From NCBI RefSeq assembly GCF_002844595.1, contig NZ_PJNW01000005.1:62001-126000 (forward strand): a DNA stretch of 64,000 nt, in the 5' to 3' direction. Source of the DNA: Pleomorphomonas diazotrophica (lineage in GTDB: Bacteria > Pseudomonadota > Alphaproteobacteria > Rhizobiales > Pleomorphomonadaceae). A program made the position numbers and the translations under genes. Below, piece by piece: positions 55,181 to 64,000 of this stretch (position 1 is its first letter; every line of letters starts with the position of its first letter). The notes under the pieces are model-generated. The model saw only the letters and a list, made by a program, of their open reading frames with translations. It ran no database searches and had not been told where the DNA came from.

Positions 55181-55678
55181 TCAGTGGGTGCCCGGCACCA
55201 TCATCCGGCGCAAGGTGGCATCCTTCAGGACGAAGTGATGGTAGAGCGCTGCCGCCGCATGGATCAGGATCAGCAGAATGAAGATGGGCTTGCCGGCCTC
55301 GTGGACTTCGCCGAACGTGCGCATGTCGACATACTGAGCGAGAAGCCCGGTGATCGGGGTGACGATCAGCATCAGGTAGAAGAGGTAATGCAGCGCCTCG
55401 CCGGCCTTCACCTGCAGAGCCGGTCCCGGAACGGACGCCGGAACGCCAAGCCTGAAGCGCAGGCCGAGGCGAAAGAGCGTCAGCGCCAACACGGCAACTC
55501 CGACGCCGACGTGCAGATAATAGCCTGTCACGAGGGGAGCGACGTCCTGGCCGGAGCGCAAGACCTCGTTGTAATGCCCCATGTCTTCCCCGAAAATCAG
55601 CTGGAAGAACACGAGAAGCACGATCAGCCAGTGGAGCGAGAGCTGAAGAGCGGTGTAGCCAGTGGACTGCTTGGCCAT
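55181..55678 (-). CDS. Cytochrome b561-type membrane protein
   Basis: A di-heme inner-membrane cytochrome of 165 residues with four hydrophobic helices. Likely heme His residues lie in LQLSLHWLIVLLVF (helix 1), TGYYLHVGVGVAVL (helix 2) and, at the end, ILIHAAAALYHHFVLKD. Typical of the YodB/CybB family, which passes electrons between quinones and periplasmic acceptors. Start MAKQSTGYTALQ after a GGAGG-like box; the 22-residue extension is rejected. Its redox partner is unknown. Confidence 0.9.
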   Translation of the reverse strand: MAKQSTGYTALQLSLHWLIVLLVFFQLIFGEDMGHYNEVLRSGQDVAPLVTGYYLHVGVGVAVLALTLFRLGLRFRLGVPASVPGPALQVKAGEALHYLFYLMLIVTPITGLLAQYVDMRTFGEVHEAGKPIFILLILIHAAAALYHHFVLKDATLRRMMVPGTH

Positions 55679-55798
55679 GGCGGGCCTCCCACGACGATTA
55701 ACGGCGGGGAGCTTACACCAAATCCAACGACCCCCAATCGACAAGATGATGGCCGACCACTGTAAAGTGTAACGATCTGTCTCGGCACGAAGCGCCGG

Positions 55799-58096
55799 TC
55801 ACCGCCGCTTCATGGCGGCGGCCAGTGCGGCGGCCATGGCATTGTTGCCGGCCGGCGGCGGAGGAGGTCCGCGCCGGTCCGAACGACCGCCGCCCGGCCC
55901 CTTTGGAGCGCCGTCGTCGTCCTTGCGCATGGAAAGGGCGATGCGCTTGCGTTTCACATCCACCTCGACAACCCGAACCTTCACCACGTCGCCGGCCTTC
56001 ACCACGTCGCGCGGATCCTTGACGAAGCGATCTGCCAGTTGGCTGACGTGAACGAGACCGTCCTGGTGGACGCCGATGTCGACGAAGGCACCGAAGGCGG
56101 CAACGTTGGTCACCGTTCCCTCGAGAACCATGCCGGGCTTGAGATCGCCGATGTCCTCGACCCCCTCGGCGAAACTCGCCGTGCGGAACTCGGGGCGCGG
56201 ATCGCGGCCGGGCTTTTCCAGCTCGGCGAGGATGTCGCGCACCGTCGGCAGGCCGAAGCGCTCGTCGACGAACTTCTGCGGGTCGAGTGTCTTCAGCGCG
56301 GCGCTGTCGCCCATCAGCTGGCGAATGTCGCGACCACAGGCCGCGACGATGCGGCGGGCGACGCCATAGGCCTCTGGATGCACCGAGGAGGCGTCGAGCG
56401 GTTCTTCGCCGTCGCGGATGCGCAGGAAGCCGGCTGCCTGCTCGAAAGTCTTGGCGCCGAGCCGCGGCACCTCCATCAGGGCCCTGCGGCTGCGGAACGC
56501 GCCCGACGCGTCGCGGTGGGCGACGATCGCTTCGGCGAGCGACGGGCCGAGACCGGAGATGCGTGCAAGAAGGGGCGCCGAGGCGGTGTTGAGATCGACG
56601 CCGACGGCGTTCACTGCATCCTCGACGACGGCGTCGAGCGCCTTGGCGAGATGCCCCTGGTCGACGTCATGCTGATACTGCCCGACGCCGATGGACTTAG
56701 GCTCGATCTTGACCAGCTCCGCCAGCGGGTCCTGAAGACGACGGGCAATGGACACGGCGCCGCGCAGTGACACGTCGAGGCCAGGAAACTCGCGAGCAGC
56801 CAGCTCGGAGGCCGAGTAGACCGAGGCACCGGCTTCGCTGACCACCACCTTGGTGGGCTTCGGCGCCGGCAGATCCGATATCAGCGCCGCGGCGAGGCGG
56901 TCGGTCTCGCGGCTCGCGGTGCCATTGCCGATGGCGATCAGCTCCACCTTGTGCTTGCGGATGAGCGCCGACAGCGTGGCGAGCGCGCCCGCCACGTCGT
57001 TTCTCGGCTGGAAGGGGTAGACGGTCGCCGTGTCCAGAAGCTTGCCGGTGGCGTCGACCACCGCCACCTTGACGCCGGTGCGGATGCCGGGGTCGAGCCC
57101 CATGGTGGTGCGGGCACCGGCCGGCGCGGCGAGCAGCAGGTCCTTGAGATTGTCGGCGAAGACGCGGATCGCCTCGGCCTCTGCCTTTTCTCTGAGGGTA
57201 CCCATCAGGTCGAGGGACAGGGAGAGCTGAAGCTTCACCCGCCAGGTCCAACGGCAGACGTCGAACAGGAAGCCCTCGGCCGGCAGTTTCGCGGGAACGT
57301 TGATCGAGAAGGCCTCGGCCACCATGCGCTCCACCGGCTTGACCGGCGCCGGGTCGTCGGCGTCGATCTCCAGTTCCAGGGCGAGCACCTCCTCGTTGCG
57401 GCCGCGAAGCATGGCGAGCGCCCGGTGGCTCGGCACCGCCGCCCAACGCTCGCGGTGATCGAAATAGTCGGCGAACTTCTCGCCCGCCGCTTCCTTGCCG
57501 GCAATCACCGCCGAACGCAGAACGGCGCGGTCGCGCAGATAGCCACGCAGGCGGCCGACCAACTCCGGTGTCTCCGCGAAGCGCTCGGCGAGGATGTCGC
57601 GGGCGCCGTCGAGCGCCGCCTTGATATCGGGCACTGCCTCCGTGACATAGGCAGCGGCGGCCGCCGCCGGTTCCAGTGTCCGGTTGGTGAAGAGAGCGTC
57701 GGCCAGCGGTTCGAGCCCCTTCTCCTTGGCAATCTCGCCCTTGGTGCGGCGCTTCGGCTTGAAGGGCGCGTAGAGATCCTCGATCTCGGCCTTGGTGACG
57801 GCAGAGGCAATCTTTCCCGCAAGATCGGGCGTCAGCTTGCCCTGGCTGTCGATGGCCGCGAGCACCGCGGCGCGGCGGGTCTCCAGTTCACGGCGATAGG
57901 CAAGACGTTCCTCCAGCTTGCGAAGCTGGGTATCGTCGAGCCCTCCGGTGACTTCCTTGCGATAGCGGGCGACGAAAGGCACCGTCGCGCCCTCGTCGAG
58001 AAGGCCGACCGCCGCCGCCGCCTGCGCCGGCCGGCAGCCGATCTCGCTGGCGATGGCCTCGACGATGCGGGCTTCGACGGCGGCAGAAAGGGTCAT
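55799..58096 (-). CDS. tex: Tex family transcription accessory protein
   Basis: A 765-residue RNA-binding protein. Regions: N-terminal helical domain ([19 protein letters not shown]), a YqgF/RuvC-like nuclease fold ([29 protein letters not shown]), helix-hairpin-helix ([15 protein letters not shown]), and a C-terminal S1 domain ([20 protein letters not shown]). The Pro-rich end has [11 protein letters not shown]. In other species Tex affects transcription and toxin expression. Single gene. Confidence 0.95.
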   Translation of the reverse strand: MTLSAAVEARIVEAIASEIGCRPAQAAAAVGLLDEGATVPFVARYRKEVTGGLDDTQLRKLEERLAYRRELETRRAAVLAAIDSQGKLTPDLAGKIASAVTKAEIEDLYAPFKPKRRTKGEIAKEKGLEPLADALFTNRTLEPAAAAAAYVTEAVPDIKAALDGARDILAERFAETPELVGRLRGYLRDRAVLRSAVIAGKEAAGEKFADYFDHRERWAAVPSHRALAMLRGRNEEVLALELEIDADDPAPVKPVERMVAEAFSINVPAKLPAEGFLFDVCRWTWRVKLQLSLSLDLMGTLREKAEAEAIRVFADNLKDLLLAAPAGARTTMGLDPGIRTGVKVAVVDATGKLLDTATVYPFQPRNDVAGALATLSALIRKHKVELIAIGNGTASRETDRLAAALISDLPAPKPTKVVVSEAGASVYSASELAAREFPGLDVSLRGAVSIARRLQDPLAELVKIEPKSIGVGQYQHDVDQGHLAKALDAVVEDAVNAVGVDLNTASAPLLARISGLGPSLAEAIVAHRDASGAFRSRRALMEVPRLGAKTFEQAAGFLRIRDGEEPLDASSVHPEAYGVARRIVAACGRDIRQLMGDSAALKTLDPQKFVDERFGLPTVRDILAELEKPGRDPRPEFRTASFAEGVEDIGDLKPGMVLEGTVTNVAAFGAFVDIGVHQDGLVHVSQLADRFVKDPRDVVKAGDVVKVRVVEVDVKRKRIALSMRKDDDGAPKGPGGGRSDRRGPPPPPAGNNAMAAALAAAMKRR

Positions 58097-58204
58097 GTCA
58101 CGGCTCCCATGAAAGAGGCCGCGACATTAGGCATCCCGTCCGAGCGGCGCAACGCCGCCGGCCGGCCTTGTCAACAAGCTGTCCGTTGCGACCGGGCGAA
58201 GACC

Positions 58205-58486
58205 TCAGCCGGAAACGACCTTGAGCGACGGCTTCTTGGTGGTTTCCTTCTTTACGGCCTCTTTCTTGGCGGCTGGCTTCTTGGCAGCCGGTGCGTTGGC
58301 TTCGGCCGGTTCTTTCTTGGCGGCAGCGGCGCGCGGCTTGCGGGCGGCCTTGGGCTTTGCCTCCGCTTCGGCGCGAACGATCGCCTCGGCTTCCAGCCAA
58401 TGCTGATCGGCGCGCCCTTCAGGCTGCCCCTCAGCCAGCCAGAGCTCGCGCGCTTTTTCCCGGATCTTGGCTTCGATATCGGACAT
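58205..58486 (-). CDS. DUF2934 protein with Lys/Ala-rich tail
   Basis: A 93-residue protein. Its first 40 residues (IREKARELWLAEGQPEGRAD, QHWLEAEAIV) are the DUF2934 motif, common in Rhizobiales. The remainder is an alanine/lysine-rich histone-like tail (KKPAAKKEAVKKET). Function unknown; DNA binding by the tail is plausible (inference). Confidence 0.88.
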   Translation of the reverse strand: MSDIEAKIREKARELWLAEGQPEGRADQHWLEAEAIVRAEAEAKPKAARKPRAAAAKKEPAEANAPAAKKPAAKKEAVKKETTKKPSLKVVSG

Positions 58487-58759
58487 GTCGAAATCCTCTT
58501 TTGTTCGGAACCCGGCCAGCGGACACTGGAGTGCAGCGTCCCCTCAGGGGCGTTCGGGACAAGAAACTGGACCCTTCGACCCGACGGTCTCATGACGAAA
58601 CCGCAGCGAGAGTAATGTAGCGCAGCACTCGCCATCTGAGAAGGCAACGGCCGGCCGAAAACCGCGCAGCGGCAAAGACTTTTGCCCCCGACCGCCGGGG
58701 AAAGAATGCTTATCGCAGCGAAGCGACGAATGGGCGCCGCGATTTCAGGCCCCGGCGAA
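58487..58759. other. Intergenic region upstream of the DUF2934 gene
   Basis: About 270 bases with no supported gene. Short frames seen here mirror neighbouring coding strands. It must hold the promoter for the DUF2934 gene and the 3' end of the amidohydrolase. Confidence 0.35.
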
Positions 58760-60073
58760 TCAGACAACCGACGCGGCAATGGCCGGGCGAAGAGCGTCTG
58801 CCGCCGCGACAAGTGCGCCGACGTCGGCGGTGAGAAGCCGACCGGCCTCGACGACACGCCGACCGCCGACGAAGACGTCGGTGACGTCACCCCGCCCGGC
58901 CGAGTAGACAAGATGGGTGACGGGATCGAACAGCGGCGCGGCGTGCGGCCGGCCGATATCGACGAGGATGAAGTCGGCCGCCTTGCCGGGCTCGATCGAT
59001 CCCAATCGGTCGGCGGCATTCAGGGCACGCGCGCCGTTCCGCGTCGCCATCGCCAGCGCCTCGGCCGTGGTGACGGCGGCGGCGTTGCCGGTCGCCGCCT
59101 TGTGAAGCGTGGCGGCAAGGCGGATGGCGAGCCACATGTCGAGATCGTTGCCGGAAATGGCGCCGTCGGTGCCGAGCGTCACGTTCACGCCCGCCGCCAG
59201 CAGGGCCGGCACCGGCGCAAAGCCGGAAGCGAGCTTCAGGTTGGACATTGGGTTGTGGACGACATGCGTGCCGGAGGCAGCGAGCAGATCAATCTCCGCC
59301 GTGTCGAGATGGACGCAGTGGGCGAGCACCACGTCGGGACCCAGCAGATCCAGCTCGGCAAGATGGGTGATGACGCGACGGCCGTAGCGCTCAATGATCG
59401 TCGCCTGTTCGGCCGCCGTTTCCGCCGCGTGGGTGCACCAGAATCCGCCGCGCGAGCGGGACAGACGGGCGGCGTTCTGAAGATGCTGCGGCGACACCGT
59501 ATAGGTGCCGTGGGGTAGGCAGCCGGCAAAGATCAGCGGTTCGTCCTCGACCGCGTCGAAGAAGGCCGTGGCGTCGGCAAGCCGCCGGTCGGCGAGATGA
59601 CCGTCCATGCCTGGCGGGTCGAAGAAAATGCCGCCGGTGGCGACACGAATCCCCAGCGCTTTTGCCGCCCGCACCGTTTCCTCGGGAAACCAGAACATGT
59701 CCATGACGGTCGTGACGCCCGAGAGCAGGAGTTCCGCGAGACCGAGCTCGGCGCCGAGCCGGCAGGTGGTTGGACGGAGGATCGCTCGCTCCGCCTTCCA
59801 CACCGTCTGCAACCACGGTTCGAGCGGCAGGTTCTCGACGAGGCCTCGAAACAGGCTGTCGCCGGCGTGGCAATGCATGTTGATCAGGCCGGGCATCAGG
59901 ATGCGGCCTTTCGCCTCGATGAGCTCGGCGCCGACAATCGGAATGGCTGCCGCCGGCCCGACGGCGACGATGCGACCGTCACGGGCCGCAACGGCACCAT
60001 TCTCGATGACGGTCATGGCATCGTCGCAGGTAACGACGTAAGGGGCGCGGATGACGAGATCGGAAGGGGACAT
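58760..60073 (-). CDS. Amidohydrolase of the MtaD/SsnA/guanine-deaminase group
   Basis: A 437-residue metal-dependent hydrolase. The HxH site is PGLINMHCHAGDSLFRG; further ligands are FWCTHAAETAAEQ, VLAHCVHLD and TLGTDGAISGNDLD. The N-terminal small beta domain starts LVIRAPYVVTCDD and resumes at the C-terminus (ADFILVDIGRPH, VTDVFVGGRRVVEAG). An N-terminal aminohydrolase form: adenosine/methylthioadenosine, guanine or 8-oxoguanine deaminase-like; substrate not resolved. The start follows AGGAGTGACC. It is divergent from a cupin gene with about 110 bases between them. Confidence 0.87.
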   Translation of the reverse strand: MSPSDLVIRAPYVVTCDDAMTVIENGAVAARDGRIVAVGPAAAIPIVGAELIEAKGRILMPGLINMHCHAGDSLFRGLVENLPLEPWLQTVWKAERAILRPTTCRLGAELGLAELLLSGVTTVMDMFWFPEETVRAAKALGIRVATGGIFFDPPGMDGHLADRRLADATAFFDAVEDEPLIFAGCLPHGTYTVSPQHLQNAARLSRSRGGFWCTHAAETAAEQATIIERYGRRVITHLAELDLLGPDVVLAHCVHLDTAEIDLLAASGTHVVHNPMSNLKLASGFAPVPALLAAGVNVTLGTDGAISGNDLDMWLAIRLAATLHKAATGNAAAVTTAEALAMATRNGARALNAADRLGSIEPGKAADFILVDIGRPHAAPLFDPVTHLVYSAGRGDVTDVFVGGRRVVEAGRLLTADVGALVAAADALRPAIAASVV

Positions 60074-60184
60074 GGTCACTCCTGAGTTTCCCATTGATCG
60101 CCGACGGGTCGTTCCTCGTAAAGGGAGGGTTGCCGATGCCTGACCGATGACCCAAACTCGCCCGCTGCAACAGGTAAGGCAAGC

Positions 60185-60568
60185 ATGACCCATCCTTTTC
60201 ATCTGGCCGGTGGAGGTCTCCGGGAGTTCGCGACCTCAGAACGCTGCTTCATCACCGAGCTTCTCAACCACCCGACGCGGCCGGAGGTCTCGCTGGCACG
60301 AGCCCGCGTCACACCCGGCGTGACAACCGAGTTGCACGCCCTTGACGTTGAAGAGACCTACGTGATCGAAGCAGGAAGCGGCGTGATGGAGGTGGGCGGC
60401 GAGCACTTTCGCGTCGGCCCTGGCGACAGCGTGCGCATTCCCGAGGGTACGCCCCAGCGCATCGAAAACGATGGCAGCGTCGATCTGGTCTTTCTGTGTC
60501 TCTGTCGGCCGCGCTTCCGTCCGGAGGGTTATGCCAGCCTCGAGGTCTCCACCACTCATCCACTCTAG
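60185..60568 (+). CDS. Small cupin-domain protein
   Basis: A 127-residue single-cupin protein. Motif 1 includes TTELHALDVEETYVIEAGSG and motif 2 PGDSVRIPEGTPQRIEN, with one or two metal-ligand residues (His, Glu) present. Such proteins bind metal or small ligands, or tune enzymes. Divergent from the amidohydrolase; possibly linked in function (inference). Confidence 0.82.
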   Translation: MTHPFHLAGGGLREFATSERCFITELLNHPTRPEVSLARARVTPGVTTELHALDVEETYVIEAGSGVMEVGGEHFRVGPGDSVRIPEGTPQRIENDGSVDLVFLCLCRPRFRPEGYASLEVSTTHPL

Positions 60569-60787
60569 TCGTACAGGCGGCAGAGTGACGCCTCGGCGTG
60601 TATAATATTGAGTGTGCCTGTCAGGAAAGCGAGTAACCTAGGTAGTATATCGAGGGGTGATCGGCGACAAGTTCTTTGAATGTCGACGGTTTTCCCAAAT
60701 CATTTACGAAGGGGTAACGTGTCCTGCCCGACATAGGTTGACGTCGGGCGCGTTCCTTGCGCCGGCCCGCATCATAAAGGAACCGGC

Positions 60788-62149
60788 ATGTCCGCTCCCT
60801 CGATCAATGCCTCAGACATGCGTCAGCGCCTCGGTTTTCACGCCATCGACGACAGTGTCTCCGCCACGCTCCGCGAACATCGCAGCTATATTTCCGGCAT
60901 CCTTGCCGAAGGCATCGACGCCTTCTACCGGCATGTGTCCGACTTTCCCGAGACCAGACGCTTCTTCCGCTCACCCGACCACATGACCCATGCCAGGGCG
61001 GCGCAACTCAAGCATTGGGAACGGGTGCTGGAGGCTCGTTTCGACGAGGCCTATTTCCAGTCGGTGTCCAAGATCGGCGAGACGCACTATCGGATCGGCC
61101 TGTCCCCCACCTGGTACATCGGGGGCTACGACTTCCTGCTCAACACGCTGATCGCCCGCGTCAACAAGGATTATTCCGGCGGTCTGATGAAGGGTGGTCG
61201 GGAGCAGACGCGGCTCAAGCTGCTGCAGGCGCTCAGCAAGGCCGTGATGGTCGACATGGATTTCGCCATCTCGGTTTACATCGACGCCGAACGCGCGGCG
61301 CGCCACAACCTGATCGACCGCGTCACCGAGGAGTTCGAGTCGTCGGTCGGCGCCATCGCCGACAAGGTTCTGTCGTCGGCCAAGGACATGGCGACCCTGA
61401 CGCGCGACCTCGACCAGGCGACCGACCGTGCCGCCGAGCGGGCCAGGAGCGTGGCGCGCGGCGCCGAAACGGCCTCGGCCAATGTCGCCACCGTCGCAGC
61501 AGCCACCGAGGAACTGACCGGTTCCGTCGCCGAGATCACCCGGCAGGTGGAGGAATCGAGCCGCGTCGCCGCCGAGGCTGCCGCCGACGCCGTCCGGACC
61601 TCGACGCAGATCAGGGACCTTTCCGAGGCCGCCAAGAAAATCGGCGACGTCGTGGACCTGATCGACAACATCGCGTCGCAGACCAACCTTCTCGCCCTCA
61701 ACGCCACCATCGAGGCGGCACGGGCCGGTGAAGCGGGCAAGGGCTTCGCGGTCGTCGCCGCCGAGGTGAAGCAGCTCGCCGACCAGACCGCCAAGGCGAC
61801 CTCGACCATCGCTGACCAGATCAACGGCATCCAGTCGTCGACCGAACAGTCGGTTGCGGCGATCAATGCCATTTCCGACGTCATCGGCCGGCTCAGCGAG
61901 ATCTCAAAAGCCATCGCCGCTTCAGTTGAGGAACAGGGTACAGCGACGCTCGACATCTCGCGCAACCTCAACCAGGCGTCGACCAGCACAGCCGAGGTGA
62001 CCGAACACATCGACGGCGTTTCGCAGGCCAATACGGCGGCCGTTACCGCCACCGAGCGGATGAAGAGCGGCACGGTCGAACTGGACGAAAGCTGCGCCCG
62101 TCTCAGGTCCGAGATCAGGGGCTTCCTTGCCAAGGTACGCGCTGCCTGA
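60788..62149 (+). CDS. Globin-coupled methyl-accepting chemotaxis receptor (HemAT-like)
   Basis: A soluble chemoreceptor of 453 residues. The N-terminal 175 residues form a protoglobin domain with the heme-binding region [20 protein letters not shown] (proximal His about 100). A linker leads to a cytoplasmic MCP signalling domain containing [20 protein letters not shown] and [19 protein letters not shown], the highly conserved kinase-control hairpin. No transmembrane helix is present, so oxygen or other gas ligands are sensed in the cytoplasm (known for HemAT). Confidence 0.95.
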   Translation: MSAPSINASDMRQRLGFHAIDDSVSATLREHRSYISGILAEGIDAFYRHVSDFPETRRFFRSPDHMTHARAAQLKHWERVLEARFDEAYFQSVSKIGETHYRIGLSPTWYIGGYDFLLNTLIARVNKDYSGGLMKGGREQTRLKLLQALSKAVMVDMDFAISVYIDAERAARHNLIDRVTEEFESSVGAIADKVLSSAKDMATLTRDLDQATDRAAERARSVARGAETASANVATVAAATEELTGSVAEITRQVEESSRVAAEAAADAVRTSTQIRDLSEAAKKIGDVVDLIDNIASQTNLLALNATIEAARAGEAGKGFAVVAAEVKQLADQTAKATSTIADQINGIQSSTEQSVAAINAISDVIGRLSEISKAIAASVEEQGTATLDISRNLNQASTSTAEVTEHIDGVSQANTAAVTATERMKSGTVELDESCARLRSEIRGFLAKVRAA

Positions 62150-62173
62150 CAGCGCTGCGGGACATCCAAGGGA

Positions 62174-62214
62174 CGGCGGCGAACGCTTTGCGCCGCCGCC
62201 GCCCTTGCTTTTTC
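62174..62214 (+). terminator. Terminator after the globin-coupled receptor
   Basis: An 8-bp GC stem (CGGCGGCG / CGCCGCCG, 62174-62198) with a 9-base loop, followed after ten bases by CTTTTTC. It lies 24 bases past the stop codon and before the ilvD start. Confidence 0.65.
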
Positions 62215-62269
62215 GGCAAAACGGTCCCATCCGTCAGGCAATACGCCTCCATCGAGATGGACCGAACCC

Positions 62270-64000
62270 ATGCCCGCCTATCGTTCCCGCACCTCCACCC
62301 ACGGCCGCAACATGGCCGGCGCCCGTGGCCTGTGGCGCGCCACCGGCGTCAAGGAAAGCGATTTCGGCAAGCCGATCATCGCCGTCGTCAACTCCTTCAC
62401 CCAGTTCGTGCCAGGTCACGTGCACCTCAAGGACCTGGGACAGCTCGTCGCCCGCGAAATCGAGAAGGCGGGCGGCCTCGCCAAGGAGTTCAACACCATC
62501 GCCGTCGATGACGGTATCGCCATGGGCCACGACGGCATGCTCTATTCGCTGCCCTCGCGTGATCTCATCGCCGATAGCGTCGAGTACATGGTCAACGCCC
62601 ATTGCGCCGACGCCATGGTGTGCATTTCCAACTGCGACAAGATCACGCCCGGCATGCTGCTGGCGGCACTACGCCTCAACATTCCCGCCGTCTTCGTGTC
62701 CGGCGGCCCGATGGAGGCCGGCAAGGTGCTGCTGTCGACGGGCGTCACCAAGTCCGTCGACCTGATCGACGCGATGGTCGCCGCCGCCGACGACAAGGTG
62801 TCGGACGCCGACGTGCGCTCCTACGAGCGGTCGGCCTGCCCGACCTGCGGCTCCTGCTCGGGCATGTTCACCGCCAACTCGATGAACTGCCTCACCGAGG
62901 CGCTTGGCCTCAGCCTGCCGGGCAACGGCTCGATGCTGGCGACGCACGCCGACCGCAAGGCGCTGTTCCTCAAGGCCGGCCAACTGATCGTCGATCTCTG
63001 CAAGCGCTATTACGAAGGCAACGACGAAAGCGTGCTGCCGCGTTCGATCGCCTCCTTCGCGGCCTTCGAGAACGCCATGACTCTCGACATCTCGATGGGC
63101 GGATCGACCAATACGGTGCTGCACCTCCTGGCAGCCGCCCAGGAAGCCGGCGTCGATTTCACCATGGCCGACATCGACCGCTTGAGCCGCCGCGTGCCCT
63201 GCCTGTCCAAGGTGGCGCCGGCCGTGGCCGACATCCACATGGAAGACGTGCACCGGGCCGGCGGCATCTTCGGCCTGCTTGGTGAACTCGACCGTGCCGG
63301 TCTTCTCAACACCGACGTTCCCACCGTGCATACGCCGACGTTGAAGGCGGCAATCCAGGAGTGGGATGTCGTTCAGTCCAACTCGATCGCCGTGCGCACC
63401 TTCTTCGCAGCGGCGCCGGGTGGCGTGCCGTCGCTGGAAGCATTCAGCCAGGATCGGCGCTGGGACGAACTCGACGTCGACCGCAAGAAGGGCGTGATCC
63501 GCTCGGTTGACAACGCCTATTCGAAGGATGGTGGCCTCGCCGTACTGTTCGGCAACATCGCCTTGGACGGCTGCATCGTGAAGACGGCCGGCGTCGACGA
63601 GTCGATCCTGGTCTTCGAGGGCGAGGTGAAGATCTTTGAAAGCCAGGAAGCGGCGGTCAAGGGTATTCTCAGCGGCGACGTCCAAGCCGGCGACGTGGTG
63701 GTTATCCGCTACGAAGGCCCCAAGGGCGGCCCCGGCATGCAGGAAATGCTCTATCCGACGAGCTATCTGAAGTCGAAGGGCCTCGGCAAGGCCTGCGCTC
63801 TGTTGACCGACGGCCGCTTCTCCGGCGGCACCTCGGGTCTCTCCATCGGCCACGTGTCGCCGGAAGCGGCCGAGGGCGGCGCCATCGGTCTCGTCGAGGC
63901 GGGTGACCGCATCCGCATCGATATTCCGAAACGCACCATCGACCTGCTGGTCTCGGATGAGGCACTCGCCGCCCGGCGCGCCGCCATGGAGGCCAAAGGC
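62270..64000 (+). CDS. ilvD: Dihydroxy-acid dehydratase IlvD (3' end cut by the window)
   Basis: Iron-sulfur dehydratase of branched-chain amino-acid synthesis (2,3-dihydroxy acids to 2-keto acids). 577 codons are present of an expected 610-615. The N-terminus reads [20 protein letters not shown]. Iron-sulfur ligands sit in [12 protein letters not shown] and [18 protein letters not shown]-terminal motifs [14 protein letters not shown] and [20 protein letters not shown] are intact. The frame is open to the last base of the window. The missing end is about 35 residues. Confidence 0.97.
   Translation, partial: MPAYRSRTSTHGRNMAGARGLWRATGVKESDFGKPIIAVVNSFTQFVPGHVHLKDLGQLVAREIEKAGGLAKEFNTIAVDDGIAMGHDGMLYSLPSRDLIADSVEYMVNAHCADAMVCISNCDKITPGMLLAALRLNIPAVFVSGGPMEAGKVLLSTGVTKSVDLIDAMVAAADDKVSDADVRSYERSACPTCGSCSGMFTANSMNCLTEALGLSLPGNGSMLATHADRKALFLKAGQLIVDLCKRYYEGNDESVLPRSIASFAAFENAMTLDISMGGSTNTVLHLLAAAQEAGVDFTMADIDRLSRRVPCLSKVAPAVADIHMEDVHRAGGIFGLLGELDRAGLLNTDVPTVHTPTLKAAIQEWDVVQSNSIAVRTFFAAAPGGVPSLEAFSQDRRWDELDVDRKKGVIRSVDNAYSKDGGLAVLFGNIALDGCIVKTAGVDESILVFEGEVKIFESQEAAVKGILSGDVQAGDVVVIRYEGPKGGPGMQEMLYPTSYLKSKGLGKACALLTDGRFSGGTSGLSIGHVSPEAAEGGAIGLVEAGDRIRIDIPKRTIDLLVSDEALAARRAAMEAKG

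Overview
The window looks like a chromosomal segment of a GC-rich alphaproteobacterium, most likely order Hyphomicrobiales (Rhizobiales). The evidence is the gene order rpmH-rnpA-yidC-yihA-argB, succinylase-type lysine synthesis (dapD-dapE), a small DUF2934 protein, and intergenic palindromes of the kind common in that order. A complete mannitol phosphotransferase system fits a Pleomorphomonas-like lineage better than typical rhizobia, but that placement is a guess. There are no rRNA genes, CRISPR arrays, insertion sequences or prophage genes; one tRNA gene (Arg, anticodon ACG) is present. Both ends cut a gene: glgB on the left and ilvD on the right.

Layout. 1-15 kb is mostly housekeeping: glgB, dapD-dapE, a DbpA-like RNA helicase, a HAD phosphatase with argB, yihA, yidC-rnpA-rpmH, and an orphan histidine kinase. 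13-25 kb is a sugar and amino-sugar block on the minus strand: nagB, a ROK regulator, an AraC regulator, a three-domain EIIA-HPr-EI phosphotransferase, mtlD, mtlA (IICBA) and glmS. A stand-alone fructose-type EIIB and a divergent Crp-like / Spy-like pair follow. 28-39 kb holds the most interesting locus: an RpiR regulator divergent from a seven-gene plus-strand operon (diaminopropionate ammonia-lyase, L-type carbamoylase, D-type carbamoylase, a shortened YgfK-like iron-sulfur protein, an FAD-less xanthine dehydrogenase-like molybdoenzyme, an SsnA-like amidohydrolase, and a transaldolase-like aldolase). 39-64 kb is mixed: a MASE1-PAS-GGDEF-EAL protein, purU with a decayed purU-like remnant nearby, modABC with a ModE-type operator, an AI-2E permease, a GH1 glucosidase, an isolated FlgC-like rod protein, a HerA-like ATPase, mogA, a cold-shock gene, cytochrome b561, tex, a second amidohydrolase divergent from a cupin, a globin-coupled chemoreceptor and ilvD.

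How it fits together. The 28-39 kb operon shares its hallmark families (YgeX, YgfK, SsnA, XdhD types) with the enterobacterial and gut-bacterial cluster linked to anaerobic urate/purine breakdown. The version here has a different make-up: two carbamoyl hydrolases instead of a YgeW-type transcarbamoylase, no FAD subunit for the molybdoenzyme, and a YgfK that lacks its central flavin/NAD(P) domain. Molybdate uptake (modABC) and molybdopterin adenylylation (mogA) encoded within 20 kb would support the molybdoenzyme. The mannitol block gives a self-contained phosphoryl chain from PEP to mannitol-1-phosphate and on to fructose-6-phosphate, which GlmS and NagB interconvert with glucosamine-6-phosphate.

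All calls come from reading translations and DNA by eye. Family names rest on recognised motifs, and no database search was run.
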